This document shows, piece after piece, positions 1-9,726 of a stretch of 64,000 nucleotides of DNA (the stretch's first letter is position 1; each line of letters begins with the position of its first letter). The position numbers were made by a program, and so were the translations under genes. The notes beneath the pieces were generated by a model. The model was not told where the DNA came from. It was given only the letters and a program-made list of their open reading frames with translations, and did no database searches. Where the stretch lies: assembly GCA_018266845.1 (NCBI GenBank), contig JAFDZO010000003.1:1-64000 (forward strand), given 5' to 3'. Origin of the DNA: Bacteroidota bacterium. Its GTDB lineage: Bacteria > Bacteroidota > Ignavibacteria > Tepidaquicellales > Tepidaquicellaceae.

Positions 1-147
1 ATAAATTACGAAGAGAAAGACCCTGAATGCGACCTCTTCTACGTTCCAAATACTTCAATCAAGCAAAACGTGAATGCAGTAATTTCGAACAATCTTGGTT
101 TCGGCGGTCATAATACAGCATTGATATTCAAAAAATACGAAGAATAA
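1..147 (+). CDS. fabF: 3-oxoacyl-[acyl-carrier-protein] synthase II, C-terminal end
   Basis: The first 48 codons of the window are the tail of a condensing enzyme of fatty-acid elongation. The peptide contains NYEEKDPECDL, YVPN and then NNLGFGGHNTALIFKKYEE, which matches the C-terminal strand-turn of FabF/KAS II, where a glycine-rich FGFGG segment lies beside the active site and the protein ends in a short FKxYE tail. The start and the catalytic Cys-His-His lie outside the window. The rnc gene begins 18 bases downstream on the same strand, the common acpP-fabF-rnc order, so one transcript is likely. Confidence 0.9.
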   Translation: MNYEEKDPECDLFYVPNTSIKQNVNAVISNNLGFGGHNTALIFKKYEE

Positions 148-165
148 TATTCCTGACTATCCTCA

Positions 166-987
166 ATGTTTAACTTTTTCAAGAAGGCATTAACAAAGTA
201 TCTTCCGTTTTTTAAAAGCAAAGAAAAAACGGAAGACTTTCTCCTCAAAGCTATTCAGCAGATTGACTTCGACAGCTTTCAGAGCAGCATTCACTATAAA
301 ATTATTGATAAGACTTTTTTTATTACTGCTCTTACTCACCGCTCATTTATAAAGGTAAAAAAAGATTTTCAGGCAATCGGTTTAATTTCAAATGAGCGTC
401 TCGAATTTTTGGGAGATGCAGTTCTTGATTTGATTGTAGCAGAGTACTTATATAAAAATTTTCCTCTCAATGAAGAAGGCGACCTTACAAAATTTCGTTC
501 CATTTTAGTAAATAAAAAATTTCTGGCTGAAAGAGCAAAAGTAATCAATCTTCAAAAATACCTGCTTGCTTCTTTCACAGCATTGAAATCAATCGAAGAC
601 GGATACGATACAATTTTATCCGATGCTTATGAGGCTTTAATCGGGGCGATATTTCTTGATTCCGGTTACGATGCCGTTAAGGAATTTTTAAATAAGGAAA
701 TTTTTAACAAGCTTGATGTAAAATGGCTGAATCACTTTGATGAAAATCATAAGAGTAAATTCCTTGAGTATATTCAGGCGCATACGGATTACATACCGGA
801 ATATAGAGTAATAAAGGAAGAGGGACCCGAGCACAATAAACTTTTCACTGTTGAAGTGTTTGTAAACAACAGAAGCTTGGGAAGCGGTAAAGGAAAATCT
901 AAAAAACAGGCAGAGCAGGAAGCGGCAAAAAACGCGCTGAACCACTTAGACGTTATTGAAAAGATGGGCTTGAAAAAGAAAAAATAA
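166..987 (+). CDS. rnc: Ribonuclease III
   Basis: Double-strand-specific endoribonuclease that processes rRNA precursors and structured mRNAs in the cytoplasm. The signature NERLEFLGDAVL is at residues 76-87, with the acidic metal ligands E80 and D84. The second acidic cluster, DAYEALIGAIFLD, starts at D153 and includes E156. Residues about 196-260 form a double-stranded-RNA-binding domain ending in GKSKKQAEQEAAKNAL. At 273 residues it is longer than the roughly 226 of E. coli because of a basic 30-40 residue N-terminal extension and a lysine-rich tail. All catalytic residues are present, so it should be active. It lies directly behind fabF. Confidence 0.96.
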   Translation: MFNFFKKALTKYLPFFKSKEKTEDFLLKAIQQIDFDSFQSSIHYKIIDKTFFITALTHRSFIKVKKDFQAIGLISNERLEFLGDAVLDLIVAEYLYKNFPLNEEGDLTKFRSILVNKKFLAERAKVINLQKYLLASFTALKSIEDGYDTILSDAYEALIGAIFLDSGYDAVKEFLNKEIFNKLDVKWLNHFDENHKSKFLEYIQAHTDYIPEYRVIKEEGPEHNKLFTVEVFVNNRSLGSGKGKSKKQAEQEAAKNALNHLDVIEKMGLKKKK

Positions 988-994
988 TTCAGTC

Positions 995-1025
995 TTGTTT
1001 TTTTAATAAACTACTTCTATATTTG
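995..1025 (+). promoter_or_regulatory. Possible Bacteroidota-type promoter upstream of the porU leader
   Basis: TATATTTG at 1018-1025 fits the TAnnTTTG -7 element known from Bacteroidota, and a TTG at 995-997 lies 20 bases upstream, within the expected -33 spacing. Transcription would begin near 1032 and give a leader of about 170 bases before porU, with a strong terminator-like hairpin inside it. This is pattern matching only; chance matches are common in AT-rich DNA. Confidence 0.35.
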
Positions 1026-1119
1026 TTATAAATACAAATCAAAAAAAGGAGAAAGTCTAAAGAGTTTTTGTTATTAATTTAGTTTAAAAAACAATACCTT
1101 CTTATTTGATTACATAGAG

Positions 1120-1172
1120 ACCATTTATTAAAGTACATTCATTTCTTTGAACTTTAATAAATGGTTTTTTAT
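1120..1172 (+). terminator. Strong intrinsic terminator between rnc and porU
   Basis: A perfect 15-base inverted repeat (ACCATTTATTAAAGT at 1120-1134 and its complement at 1151-1165) with a 16-base loop is followed by a T-rich run. It can end the fabF-rnc transcript. It sits only about 30 bases before the porU start codon, so a promoter upstream of it would make it an attenuator. Confidence 0.8.
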
Positions 1173-1202
1173 TTTATATATTAAACTAAAAAATTTTAGA
1201 AA

Positions 1203-4200
1203 ATGACACTGAAAAATTCGGCAGTATTAATAGCGTTACTCTTATTAAATACTTCTATTTTTTCTCAGCAGGATAAAGCCCCTAAAATTGGTTTTACAGA
1301 TGACTCAAAGTCATTTACTGTTAAGGATGACAAGAAACAAACAGCCGATTATAAAATAGTTGCTTCTAATCAAAACTATATTGAAATTGAATTCACCCCG
1401 CAATATACAGGGAAAGATTTTGATTTTAAATACGCTCAGGCTGAAGGGAAAAAATACGGAGAGCCGGATTTAAGATTCCGCGCCTTTCCTCTTTATTTAA
1501 CTTCACAGATTAATAATAAAGTCGAGATTGTTGACTCAAGATATGAATTGATAAATAATGCAGAGGTAAAGCCCGTAGCAACTCCCAAAAAAATTATTAA
1601 AAACAAAGAAGAAGTAATCATTAGCGATTACATAAAAAACGATAAAGTATATTCATTAAACAAGTTTCTTCCTTCCGATGCCCCTGCAAAGTTAGGAAGC
1701 GCAGGAGCAATACGAAACCGTTACTTTGCTAACCTGATTGTAAATCCTGTCGAATACAACCCTGTTTCACGAACAGTAAAAAAATATTCTTACATAAAAA
1801 TTCGTGTTACCTTCGGAAGTTTCCCCGTATTGCTAAACAAACAATTAAGCAATGAAGAAAAAGATTTTTTAAAGGGAGTTGCGTTAAACTGGAAAGAGGC
1901 AGAAAACTGGTCAACAAATGAATTCAACCGGATAAAAGACAACGCAGTTACAAACAGCATTTTTGCTTCAGGTGATTTTTATAAAATGGAGATAAAAGAA
2001 TCCGGGATTTATAAGCTCGATAAAAATTTTCTTCAAAACGCAGGGATAAATGTCAGTGCAGTCAATCCTAAAACTATCAAGATTTACGGAAATGATGGAA
2101 TTGAACTTCCCTACTCCAATTGCGCCGAACCCCCAAATGACCCTATGGAAAATGCTATTTATGTTGAAGGCGAAAATGACGGCGTGTTTAACGATAACGA
2201 CTATGTTCTATTTTATGGGCAAGGACCCATTGAATGGCAATATGATACCGTAAGCTCCACTTATTTCCATTATCAAAATCCTTACTCAAGAGCAAACTAC
2301 TATTGGATTACCTATGGCGGCGGAAACGGCTTGAGAATGCAAAACGTAATAAGCCCGAATGTTTCAAACCCTGCTGCTCCGTCATACTTTATTGACAGAA
2401 CATTTGAAAACCCGGAAATAAACAATCTTGGCGCAACAGGACTTTTGTGGGTAAGCCAGAGAATAGGTGTAAATGAAAGTTTTACATTCAATAAAGAGCT
2501 TAAAGGCTATATAGACGGAACAGAAATAAACCTTCGGTTAAGAATTGGAAACGGCTCAACTGTTGATGATTATTTTAATATTGCAGACGCTAATTCCGGT
2601 TTTCAAACAATAAAATATATTTATCCGGTTTCAGGGTTAAACAGCTTTGCAAAAATTAATCTTGACTATTTGGGCGATTCAAGATTCGGAGTTCGTTACG
2701 CGCTTAGTGCGGGAAGAAACACAGCAAGCATCAAGGTTTCTTTGCCCTCTTCACTGGGTAATACGTCCCAGTCAGCAGGATATTATGATTTTTACGAGAT
2801 ACTTTACAAAAGGAGCTTTTCAAGCGCAGACGGCAATGTTCTTCGTTTTAATGCACTGGATACTACGGCAACAGTAGAATATAAACCTTCAGGATTTACA
2901 ACTTCAGATGTAAAAATTTTCGATGTTACAGATTACTCCGCTCCAAAAATTGTTACACCTATTTCATATTCCGGCGGGCAGGTAAGATTTCAGTCAGCAC
3001 AGTTAAAGAACCAGCCGAATGAGTTTTATGTAATTGGCGGGCAAAACTATAAAACACCTTCTTCAGCAACAAGAACTGCAAATCAAAACCTAAAAGGAAG
3101 CCTTTCTGCGGGAGCAGATATGATTGTATTTTATCACAAGGATTTTGTAAATGCAGTATCAAGATATAAAAATTACAGGGAGAATTCAGGATTCAATTCG
3201 TTAAAAATTGCATTAGTGGATGTAGAGCAGTTGTATAACGAGTTTTCAGGCGGAAAACTTGACCCGGTTGCTATGAGAAACTTTATGAAATATGCTTATA
3301 ATAACTTTACATTAAGACCTACGTTGGCATTTTTCTTTGGAGACGGCAGCTATGACTATAAAAACATCTATAACTTAAGCACAAAAAACTATCTTCCTCC
3401 GATTGAAGTTTCTTCAGATGCAAGCGATGAAATTGCCAGTTTTTGCAGCGATGATTTTGCAATGGAAATAAACGAGTGTTTCCCTTACCCGGTTCCGGCA
3501 AAACCGGATTTTGGAACTGGCAGAGTCTGCGCTAGCTCTAATGACGAAGCAAATATCTATGTAGATAAGTTAATCGCTTATGAAGACCCTGCAAACTTTG
3601 ACAGATGGAGAGATAAAATTATGTATGTTGCCGATGACGGCTGGACGACAGAAAACACACTCGGTCAGGAAGGTTCATTGCATACAGGTCAATGCGAAGA
3701 TGTTGCAGAAAATCATACGCCGAAGTTTTTTGAAAAAGAAAAAGTTTATATAGTTGCATATCCTGCTGTATATACTCCGCAGGGAAGAAGAAAACCTGAT
3801 GTCAATCCTGTAATTGTTAACGGATGGAATGAAGGCAGACTTGTAATTAATTACACAGGGCACGGCAGCACTGACTTATGGGCGCATGAGCATATTTTTG
3901 AAAGACAGGTCAGCATTCCTTTACTTAATAATAAAAATAGATACACTTTTTTAACTATTGCAAGCTGCGACTTAGCAAGATGGGATGACCCTTATGGAAT
4001 CAGCGCAGCAGAGCAATTAATTAATGAATCGAATAAAGGAGCAATAGGCGTAGTTGCGGCAGTAAGACCGGTTTATGCTGCCCCAAATGCTACTTTTAAT
4101 AATTTATTCTGGGATAACTTTACATTTCTTAAAGATACTTTGAATCTTCCTATCAGAATAGGAAAAGCAATGTTTAATACGAAACAGAATTTATTTCAGG

Positions 4201-5315
4201 ATAACGATTTAAAGTTTTCTTTAATTTGCGACCCTTCTTTGAGAATAGGAATCCCGCAGTATTTTACAAAAATTGACAGTCTAAACGGACCTCTTGGGCT
4301 TGATACTGCAAAGTTAAAAGCGCTTCAAAAGATTAGAATTGCCGGAAGCGTTTTACGCCCTGACTCAACATTCTGGGCTGATTACAATGGAACAATCAAT
4401 CTCAAAGTTCTTGATGTTGACAAACAAATTCACATAGAAGATTTTGGCTATCCTTTTGATTTCAGACTGGACGGAGGTACAATATTTACAGGAAGAGCAA
4501 ATGTTGTCAACGGCAAGTGGAGCGTAGAATTCATAGTTCCGAAAGATATTTCTTATAGCACAGGCAACGGAAAGATTTTAGCTTATTTTAAAAATTCTTC
4601 ATCAGATGGTGTCGGTTATACAAATCAGTTTACAATAAACGGAATAGACTCGACTGCCGTGCCGGATACAACCGGACCCACGGTAAATATTTATCTCGAT
4701 AGCAGAAATTTCAGAAACGGAGATTTAGTAAATCAAAGTCCGAAAATCATAGCCGATTTTTACGACCAATTCGGCATGAACTTAACAGGGACAATCGGGC
4801 ATAAGATTGAAGCAACACTCAACAATAATGAGCAGAATAAAATAGATTTAACACCTTATTTTAATACGACCGGCGGTTATCAAAACGGAACAGTAGAGTA
4901 TCAGCTTCAAAATTTACCTGCGGGCAAGAATACTCTTTCTATCAAAGCATACGATACGTATAACAATTACGCTGTAAAAACTATTGAGTTTAACGTTCAA
5001 TCTTCATCCAATCTTACTTTGGAAAATGTTTACAACTATCCTAATCCGATGAAGAGCGCAACTTCTTTTGTATTCAATCATAATTTCGATAAGCCTCTAA
5101 ATGCAACAATTAAAATTTATACAGTATCGGGAAGATTGATTAAAGAATTGAATAAAACTGGCATTACGGATAAATTTGTAATGTTAGATTGGGATGGCAG
5201 GGATAGCGATGGAGATGCTATTGCAAATGGAACTTATATCTATAAATTAACTATAAAATCGGAAGACGGTACTATATCACAAAGTAACGTCAACAAATTA
5301 GCAAAACTACAATAA
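1203..5315 (+). CDS. porU: Type IX secretion system sortase PorU (C25 gingipain-family peptidase)
   Basis: Outer-membrane-associated cysteine peptidase of the type IX secretion system. In studied Bacteroidota, PorU removes the C-terminal sorting domain from cargo and attaches the cargo to the cell surface. Residues 1-21 are a signal peptide ending in FSQ. The C25 catalytic pair is visible: H887 in NYTGHGSTDLW and C922 in TIASCDLARWDD. From about residue 1278 the protein has its own sorting-type domain, opening with YNYPNPMKSATSF and ending in the strand NGTYIYKLTIKS; known PorU proteins also carry such a domain. The length, 1370 residues, is usual for the family. It is followed 31 bases later by porV, its partner in the attachment complex. 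Confidence 0.93.
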   Translation: MTLKNSAVLIALLLLNTSIFSQQDKAPKIGFTDDSKSFTVKDDKKQTADYKIVASNQNYIEIEFTPQYTGKDFDFKYAQAEGKKYGEPDLRFRAFPLYLTSQINNKVEIVDSRYELINNAEVKPVATPKKIIKNKEEVIISDYIKNDKVYSLNKFLPSDAPAKLGSAGAIRNRYFANLIVNPVEYNPVSRTVKKYSYIKIRVTFGSFPVLLNKQLSNEEKDFLKGVALNWKEAENWSTNEFNRIKDNAVTNSIFASGDFYKMEIKESGIYKLDKNFLQNAGINVSAVNPKTIKIYGNDGIELPYSNCAEPPNDPMENAIYVEGENDGVFNDNDYVLFYGQGPIEWQYDTVSSTYFHYQNPYSRANYYWITYGGGNGLRMQNVISPNVSNPAAPSYFIDRTFENPEINNLGATGLLWVSQRIGVNESFTFNKELKGYIDGTEINLRLRIGNGSTVDDYFNIADANSGFQTIKYIYPVSGLNSFAKINLDYLGDSRFGVRYALSAGRNTASIKVSLPSSLGNTSQSAGYYDFYEILYKRSFSSADGNVLRFNALDTTATVEYKPSGFTTSDVKIFDVTDYSAPKIVTPISYSGGQVRFQSAQLKNQPNEFYVIGGQNYKTPSSATRTANQNLKGSLSAGADMIVFYHKDFVNAVSRYKNYRENSGFNSLKIALVDVEQLYNEFSGGKLDPVAMRNFMKYAYNNFTLRPTLAFFFGDGSYDYKNIYNLSTKNYLPPIEVSSDASDEIASFCSDDFAMEINECFPYPVPAKPDFGTGRVCASSNDEANIYVDKLIAYEDPANFDRWRDKIMYVADDGWTTENTLGQEGSLHTGQCEDVAENHTPKFFEKEKVYIVAYPAVYTPQGRRKPDVNPVIVNGWNEGRLVINYTGHGSTDLWAHEHIFERQVSIPLLNNKNRYTFLTIASCDLARWDDPYGISAAEQLINESNKGAIGVVAAVRPVYAAPNATFNNLFWDNFTFLKDTLNLPIRIGKAMFNTKQNLFQDNDLKFSLICDPSLRIGIPQYFTKIDSLNGPLGLDTAKLKALQKIRIAGSVLRPDSTFWADYNGTINLKVLDVDKQIHIEDFGYPFDFRLDGGTIFTGRANVVNGKWSVEFIVPKDISYSTGNGKILAYFKNSSSDGVGYTNQFTINGIDSTAVPDTTGPTVNIYLDSRNFRNGDLVNQSPKIIADFYDQFGMNLTGTIGHKIEATLNNNEQNKIDLTPYFNTTGGYQNGTVEYQLQNLPAGKNTLSIKAYDTYNNYAVKTIEFNVQSSSNLTLENVYNYPNPMKSATSFVFNHNFDKPLNATIKIYTVSGRLIKELNKTGITDKFVMLDWDGRDSDGDAIANGTYIYKLTIKSEDGTISQSNVNKLAKLQ

Positions 5316-5346
5316 TATATAAAAATAAACGGAGGAAAATCCTTTA

Positions 5347-6480
5347 ATGTTAAAGAAAATGAATGTGAAAATATTAGCAGCTTTAGTAATATTTTCGAGT
5401 TTAATAACCTTAAATTCCGATACTTTTGCGCAAAGCAGCAATGCAGTATCTACTGGGGTACCCTTTCTTTTAATTGGTCCGAATTCAAGATTCGCAGCCA
5501 TGGGAGAAACAGGTACAGCTATTGCAGACGATGCTTCAGCAATGCATTGGAATCCCTCCGGCTTGGCTTTTCAGACTACTGGAACTGAAGTTAATTTTAC
5601 ACACAGCCCTTGGCTTGCCGGTTTGAACATCGGCGACCTGTTTTATGATTATGTTGCAGGCAGAAAATATATTAAGAGCATCAATGGAACTGTCGGAGCA
5701 AGTTTAACATACCTGAACATCGGTGAAATTATTGTAACTGATGAAACAGGCAGAGAAACAGGAAACAACTACAAGGCTTATGAAATGGCTTTCGATGTAG
5801 CTTATGCAACAAAGCTTAGCCCAAGCTGGGGCGTTGGTATCACCACAAGATTTATTTATAGCCGCCTCTCGCCGAATAACCTTCAGGTCGGTAACGAAAA
5901 AGGTACAGGTACTGCATTTACAACAGCTTTTGATTTATCCTGCATGTGGAGACCTCAAACCGGCGCTAACTGGCTGAAGAATAAGTTTTCATTCGGATTA
6001 AATCTTTCTAATCTGGGACCGAAAATTTCGTATGTTGATGCTGCTCAGGCAGACCCGATTCCTACACAATTAAGATTCGGCTTTGCTTATGATGTTGTTA
6101 AAAGCGAATTCAACAACCTTACACTTACAGCGGATTTTTCAAAGCTCCTTGTAAACAGATATTATGATGATGCAAATCAGCCGCAGTCAGACCCGTTCTA
6201 CAAAGCTATTTTCACTTCATGGAAAGGCGGTCCTGAAGGAATTGCTAAAACGATTCAAACTTCTGTCGGCGCAGAATATTGGTATGGAGCTCCAAGACTT
6301 ATCGCTTTAAGAGCAGGATACTTCTATGAAGACCCTTCCAATGGAAACAGAAAGTTTGTTACACTTGGAGCAGGAATAAGATACAGTGTATATGGATTTG
6401 ACTTCAGTTACATCAGCGCTATAGAAGAAAATCACCCGCTTGCAAATACACTCAGGTTCGGATTGCTGGTAAATTTCTAA
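5347..6480 (+). CDS. porV: Type IX secretion outer membrane protein PorV
   Basis: Fourteen-strand FadL-like outer-membrane barrel that, in characterised T9SS, shuttles cargo from the translocon to PorU. It starts with a signal peptide (hydrophobic core ILAALVIFSSLITL, ending TFAQS). The mature protein opens with the family feature VPFLLIGPNSRFAAMGETGTA, followed by DDASAMHWNPSGLAF. The rest is alternating barrel strands ending in an aromatic strand, FGLLVNF. A Shine-Dalgarno GGAGG at 5331-5335 lies 11 bases before the ATG at 5347; the next ATG, four codons on, is an alternative. The pairing with porU supports the assignment over PorQ or a general FadL protein. Confidence 0.92.
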   Translation: MLKKMNVKILAALVIFSSLITLNSDTFAQSSNAVSTGVPFLLIGPNSRFAAMGETGTAIADDASAMHWNPSGLAFQTTGTEVNFTHSPWLAGLNIGDLFYDYVAGRKYIKSINGTVGASLTYLNIGEIIVTDETGRETGNNYKAYEMAFDVAYATKLSPSWGVGITTRFIYSRLSPNNLQVGNEKGTGTAFTTAFDLSCMWRPQTGANWLKNKFSFGLNLSNLGPKISYVDAAQADPIPTQLRFGFAYDVVKSEFNNLTLTADFSKLLVNRYYDDANQPQSDPFYKAIFTSWKGGPEGIAKTIQTSVGAEYWYGAPRLIALRAGYFYEDPSNGNRKFVTLGAGIRYSVYGFDFSYISAIEENHPLANTLRFGLLVNF

Positions 6481-6504
6481 ACCCGGTTTTACTCAAAAAG
6501 ATAA

Positions 6505-6544
6505 AAACCTGACAAGTCCGGGCGATTTGTCAGGTTTATTTTTA
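6505..6544 (+). terminator. Intrinsic terminator after porV
   Basis: An 11-base perfect stem (AAACCTGACAA at 6505-6515 and complement at 6527-6537) with an 11-base loop, followed by a T-rich run. It ends the porU-porV unit. The next start codon is at 6562, so the promoter of the next gene must overlap the hairpin or lie upstream of it. Confidence 0.85.
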
Positions 6545-6561
6545 TTAAGCATACTCTACAA

Positions 6562-9500
6562 ATGAAATTCACAGGAAAAGTTTTCTCATTTATCTTAGTT
6601 TTTACCTCTGCATTTGTTTTTGCGCAAAGCAGGCAAAATGATTTTAAGCTGTCTCACCCTATAAAATTCGGAGCAGAAAACAAAAATCTCTCGCAGAAAA
6701 ATTATTCGGCAGTACCGGACACATTCAAAGTTGTTGCGATATTAGCCGACTTTCAGCTTGATGACGATTCGCGCTCTACAGGAAACGGAAAATTCGATTT
6801 ATCCAACAAATATTTTAACTCCTCCACAGGAAGAGATACTATAATTGATTCTCCGCCCTATGACAGCTCATATTTTGCCGACCACCTGAAATTCCTTAAA
6901 AACTATTTTAACAAAGTATCTGACGGAAAAGTAATCATTAACTATGAATTATTCGGCAGCGTTGTTCACCTGCCTAATAAAATGCAGGATTATTCCCCGC
7001 AGCGAAATGAGAATCTTTCTAAGCTCGGCAATTTGTTTAAAGATGCATGGGCCCGCGCAGATAGTTTCATTACCTTTTCAAATTATAACCCGGAAAAAAC
7101 TGCCTTTGTAATTTTTCATTCGGGCACCGGCAGAGATATAGACCTTACTTCAATTTTCGGATTCGACCCTACTCCCTATGATTTACCTTCGGTTTATCTC
7201 GGTTTAAAAAACCTCAAAGAATTTTTTGGTTCATCATATCAGGGCTATCAAACCATTGAAGGTTTCACAATAAAAAATTCTCTTATCATCCCTTCAACGG
7301 AAGTAAGAGAGCTAAATCTTTCTTCCGGTAAAGTAATTCTTGAACTTGGAATGAATGGAATTCTGACAGCAAGTTTTGGCAGCTTTCTAGGGCTTCCCGA
7401 TTTATTTAATACAAACACAGGAAAAACTGCAATCGGCAGATTCGGATTGATGGACGGGCAGTCAATCTTCAGTTTTAACGGGCTTTTCCCGCCGGAGCCG
7501 TCTGCATGGGAAAAAGTTTACCTCGGCTGGGTGAACCCTATAACAATTTCTTCCGGCAGCGCAAATCTCAGGATAAAGACTTCATCAGGAAATACCGGTA
7601 ATATAGATTCAACTATCTATAAAGTTTTAATAAATAGCAAAGAGTATTTTTTAATAGAAAACAGAAACAGGGATTATCTAAACAACGGACAGAAACTTTT
7701 TGTAAGAAACAGGGCATTCAACGATGAAAAAGTTTTTACGAAAGACGTAGATAATTTTATATATTTTAATACTTCCGAAATAGGAGGAAACATCGTTGAT
7801 GTAGAAGATTTTGACTGGAGCTTACCCGGATTAATTAACGATACCATAAAATACCGCGGCGGCGTTTTAATATGGCATATTGATGAAAATGTTATTGATG
7901 CAAACTTCGCTTCAAACACAATCAATAATAACATTGAACATAAGGGAATAGATTTAGAAGAGGCAAAAGGTGCGCAGGAGTTAGGCGTTACCTTTAATAC
8001 CCCTTTTGGCTCTGTTACGGGAGACGGCACAATTGTTGATTATTGGTTTAACGGAAATCACTACGTGCCTTCCACTATCTATAAAAATGCGTTTACTCCG
8101 GCATCAATTCCAAATTCACTCAGCTACTCTCTGGCTAATAGCGGGATAAGCATAACTGAGTTTTCAAATCAGGATACACTAATGACTTTTAAAGTCAGTA
8201 TTGGAACAGATTTCATTAAACCTCTTGCCGGATTTCCAAAGTTTGTTGGTATTGATACCAGCGGAAATGCGCAGCCAGTGGGGCTTCGTTTTACTAATGC
8301 TAACAATGATGATATTTTTGTTAACGCAAACAATAATGGTTATGGATTTAAACCTAATGGAGCATCTATACCGGGTACGGCAAACGGATTAATTTTTCCG
8401 GATGCCGGAAAATATATTCTTGGCAGTATGCAGACAGATAATTATAGAACACTATACGGAGTTGGTGAACGATATGTGGCGAGTTATAATTCAAATAATC
8501 TGATAGTTATTCCAATGTTAAATTTTTATTCAGGAAATTCAAGCGCACCCTCTATTGGAATGACATCTTCAAATTTCTTTAACGTTGGTCTAAGCAATGG
8601 TTCAATATACAAATTTCAAGTAACCTCCTTAGGTATTCCTTCAGGAGTTAGAGTGGATTCTTTGAATTCACCGGTAGTAGGCTTTGCAAAAGCGCTTCCG
8701 GATTCTTTTACTTTCGCTAATGGTAATAATAAATACATAGTTACAGGAAGCATTATCGGAACAAACTCTTTTGATATTTTGACCGTTAATAATAACAACG
8801 AATTTTTTATCAACGGAACTAAACTCCCTAATAATTACGGTATCTCAAAAATTCTTTCCTCACCTGCTCTTGCTGATATAAATAACGACGGCAGACAGGA
8901 AATAATTTTTAATGGCGATAATAAAATATACGCTTTGAATTCTGCAGGGACGATTCTTGAAAACTTCCCTGTAAATTTCAATCAGAAAATTACATCCGGT
9001 GTCTCAGTTGCAGATATTAATAATGACGGAGTTTATGATTTACTTTTCACTTCTGAAACAGGCGATTTATTTGCTTATGGAACGAATGGTAAACTCGTTC
9101 AAGGGTTCCCTGTGAAAGCCGGAATAAATTCTAACTCTACGCCTGCCCTTGCTAACTTAAACGACACGCTCGGAATTTTAACTTATGGCAGAGACGGATA
9201 TTTGTATGCCTTAAAAACAACAACTGTTTACAATGAAAGCAAAGTGCTTTGGAAGAATTTCCTGAAAGATAGATTCCATTCCAATTACAGTACTCAATCA
9301 AATTACATAGCGCCCACTTATTCAGAAAAGCTTCCCTCCGATAAGGTTTATAACTGGCCCAATCCGGTGTACGACAATAAAACTTATATTCGGTATTATA
9401 TAAACGGAACTGCCGGAGTTGTGAGCATAAAAATTCTTGATTTATCCGGCGAGCTTGTAACTTCCCTGCCTTCTAAGAATATTTCTAACGCAGACAACGA

Positions 9501-9612
9501 GGTTGTTTGGGATGTTTCAGCAGTTCAAAGCGGAGTATATTATGGAGTGATAGAAGCAACAATTGACGGCGCAACAGAAACAAAGATAATAAAGATAGCT
9601 GTTGTAAAATAA
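6562..9612 (+). CDS. Secreted M6-metalloprotease-like protein lacking the zinc motif, with FG-GAP repeats and T9SS sorting domain
   Basis: Large secreted protein with a signal peptide (hydrophobic core ending FVFAQS). Residues about 50-420 follow the immune-inhibitor-A-like M6 peptidase fold: VVAILADFQ, then a segment ending LGLPDLFNT, then PSAWEKVYLGWVNP. The place where M6 enzymes have HEFGH just before GLPDL reads A270-S-F-G-S274, so both zinc histidines and the catalytic glutamate are gone. FG-GAP-like calcium motifs (DINNDGRQEI near 771, DINNDGVYDL near 816) suggest a propeller. Residues about 930-1016 are a sorting domain opening YNWPNPVYDN, so export by the T9SS encoded just upstream is expected. 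It is probably a surface binding protein, not a protease. Confidence 0.8.
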   Translation: MKFTGKVFSFILVFTSAFVFAQSRQNDFKLSHPIKFGAENKNLSQKNYSAVPDTFKVVAILADFQLDDDSRSTGNGKFDLSNKYFNSSTGRDTIIDSPPYDSSYFADHLKFLKNYFNKVSDGKVIINYELFGSVVHLPNKMQDYSPQRNENLSKLGNLFKDAWARADSFITFSNYNPEKTAFVIFHSGTGRDIDLTSIFGFDPTPYDLPSVYLGLKNLKEFFGSSYQGYQTIEGFTIKNSLIIPSTEVRELNLSSGKVILELGMNGILTASFGSFLGLPDLFNTNTGKTAIGRFGLMDGQSIFSFNGLFPPEPSAWEKVYLGWVNPITISSGSANLRIKTSSGNTGNIDSTIYKVLINSKEYFLIENRNRDYLNNGQKLFVRNRAFNDEKVFTKDVDNFIYFNTSEIGGNIVDVEDFDWSLPGLINDTIKYRGGVLIWHIDENVIDANFASNTINNNIEHKGIDLEEAKGAQELGVTFNTPFGSVTGDGTIVDYWFNGNHYVPSTIYKNAFTPASIPNSLSYSLANSGISITEFSNQDTLMTFKVSIGTDFIKPLAGFPKFVGIDTSGNAQPVGLRFTNANNDDIFVNANNNGYGFKPNGASIPGTANGLIFPDAGKYILGSMQTDNYRTLYGVGERYVASYNSNNLIVIPMLNFYSGNSSAPSIGMTSSNFFNVGLSNGSIYKFQVTSLGIPSGVRVDSLNSPVVGFAKALPDSFTFANGNNKYIVTGSIIGTNSFDILTVNNNNEFFINGTKLPNNYGISKILSSPALADINNDGRQEIIFNGDNKIYALNSAGTILENFPVNFNQKITSGVSVADINNDGVYDLLFTSETGDLFAYGTNGKLVQGFPVKAGINSNSTPALANLNDTLGILTYGRDGYLYALKTTTVYNESKVLWKNFLKDRFHSNYSTQSNYIAPTYSEKLPSDKVYNWPNPVYDNKTYIRYYINGTAGVVSIKILDLSGELVTSLPSKNISNADNEVVWDVSAVQSGVYYGVIEATIDGATETKIIKIAVVK

Positions 9613-9637
9613 ACTGCCGGACAAAACAATAAAATTT

Positions 9638-9665
9638 AAGCGGAGCCAAAAGCTCCGCTTTTTTT
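9638..9665 (+). terminator. Intrinsic terminator
   Basis: AAGCGGAGC (9638-9646), a five-base loop and GCTCCGCTT (9652-9660), followed by five more T, 26 bases after the preceding stop codon. A compact GC-rich stem with a U-run, textbook form. Confidence 0.92.
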
Positions 9666-9726
9666 ATGTAATACAAAATTAATTTCTATTTTCACTCCTT
9701 ACGATTATCTTCGGATTATTTCTTAA

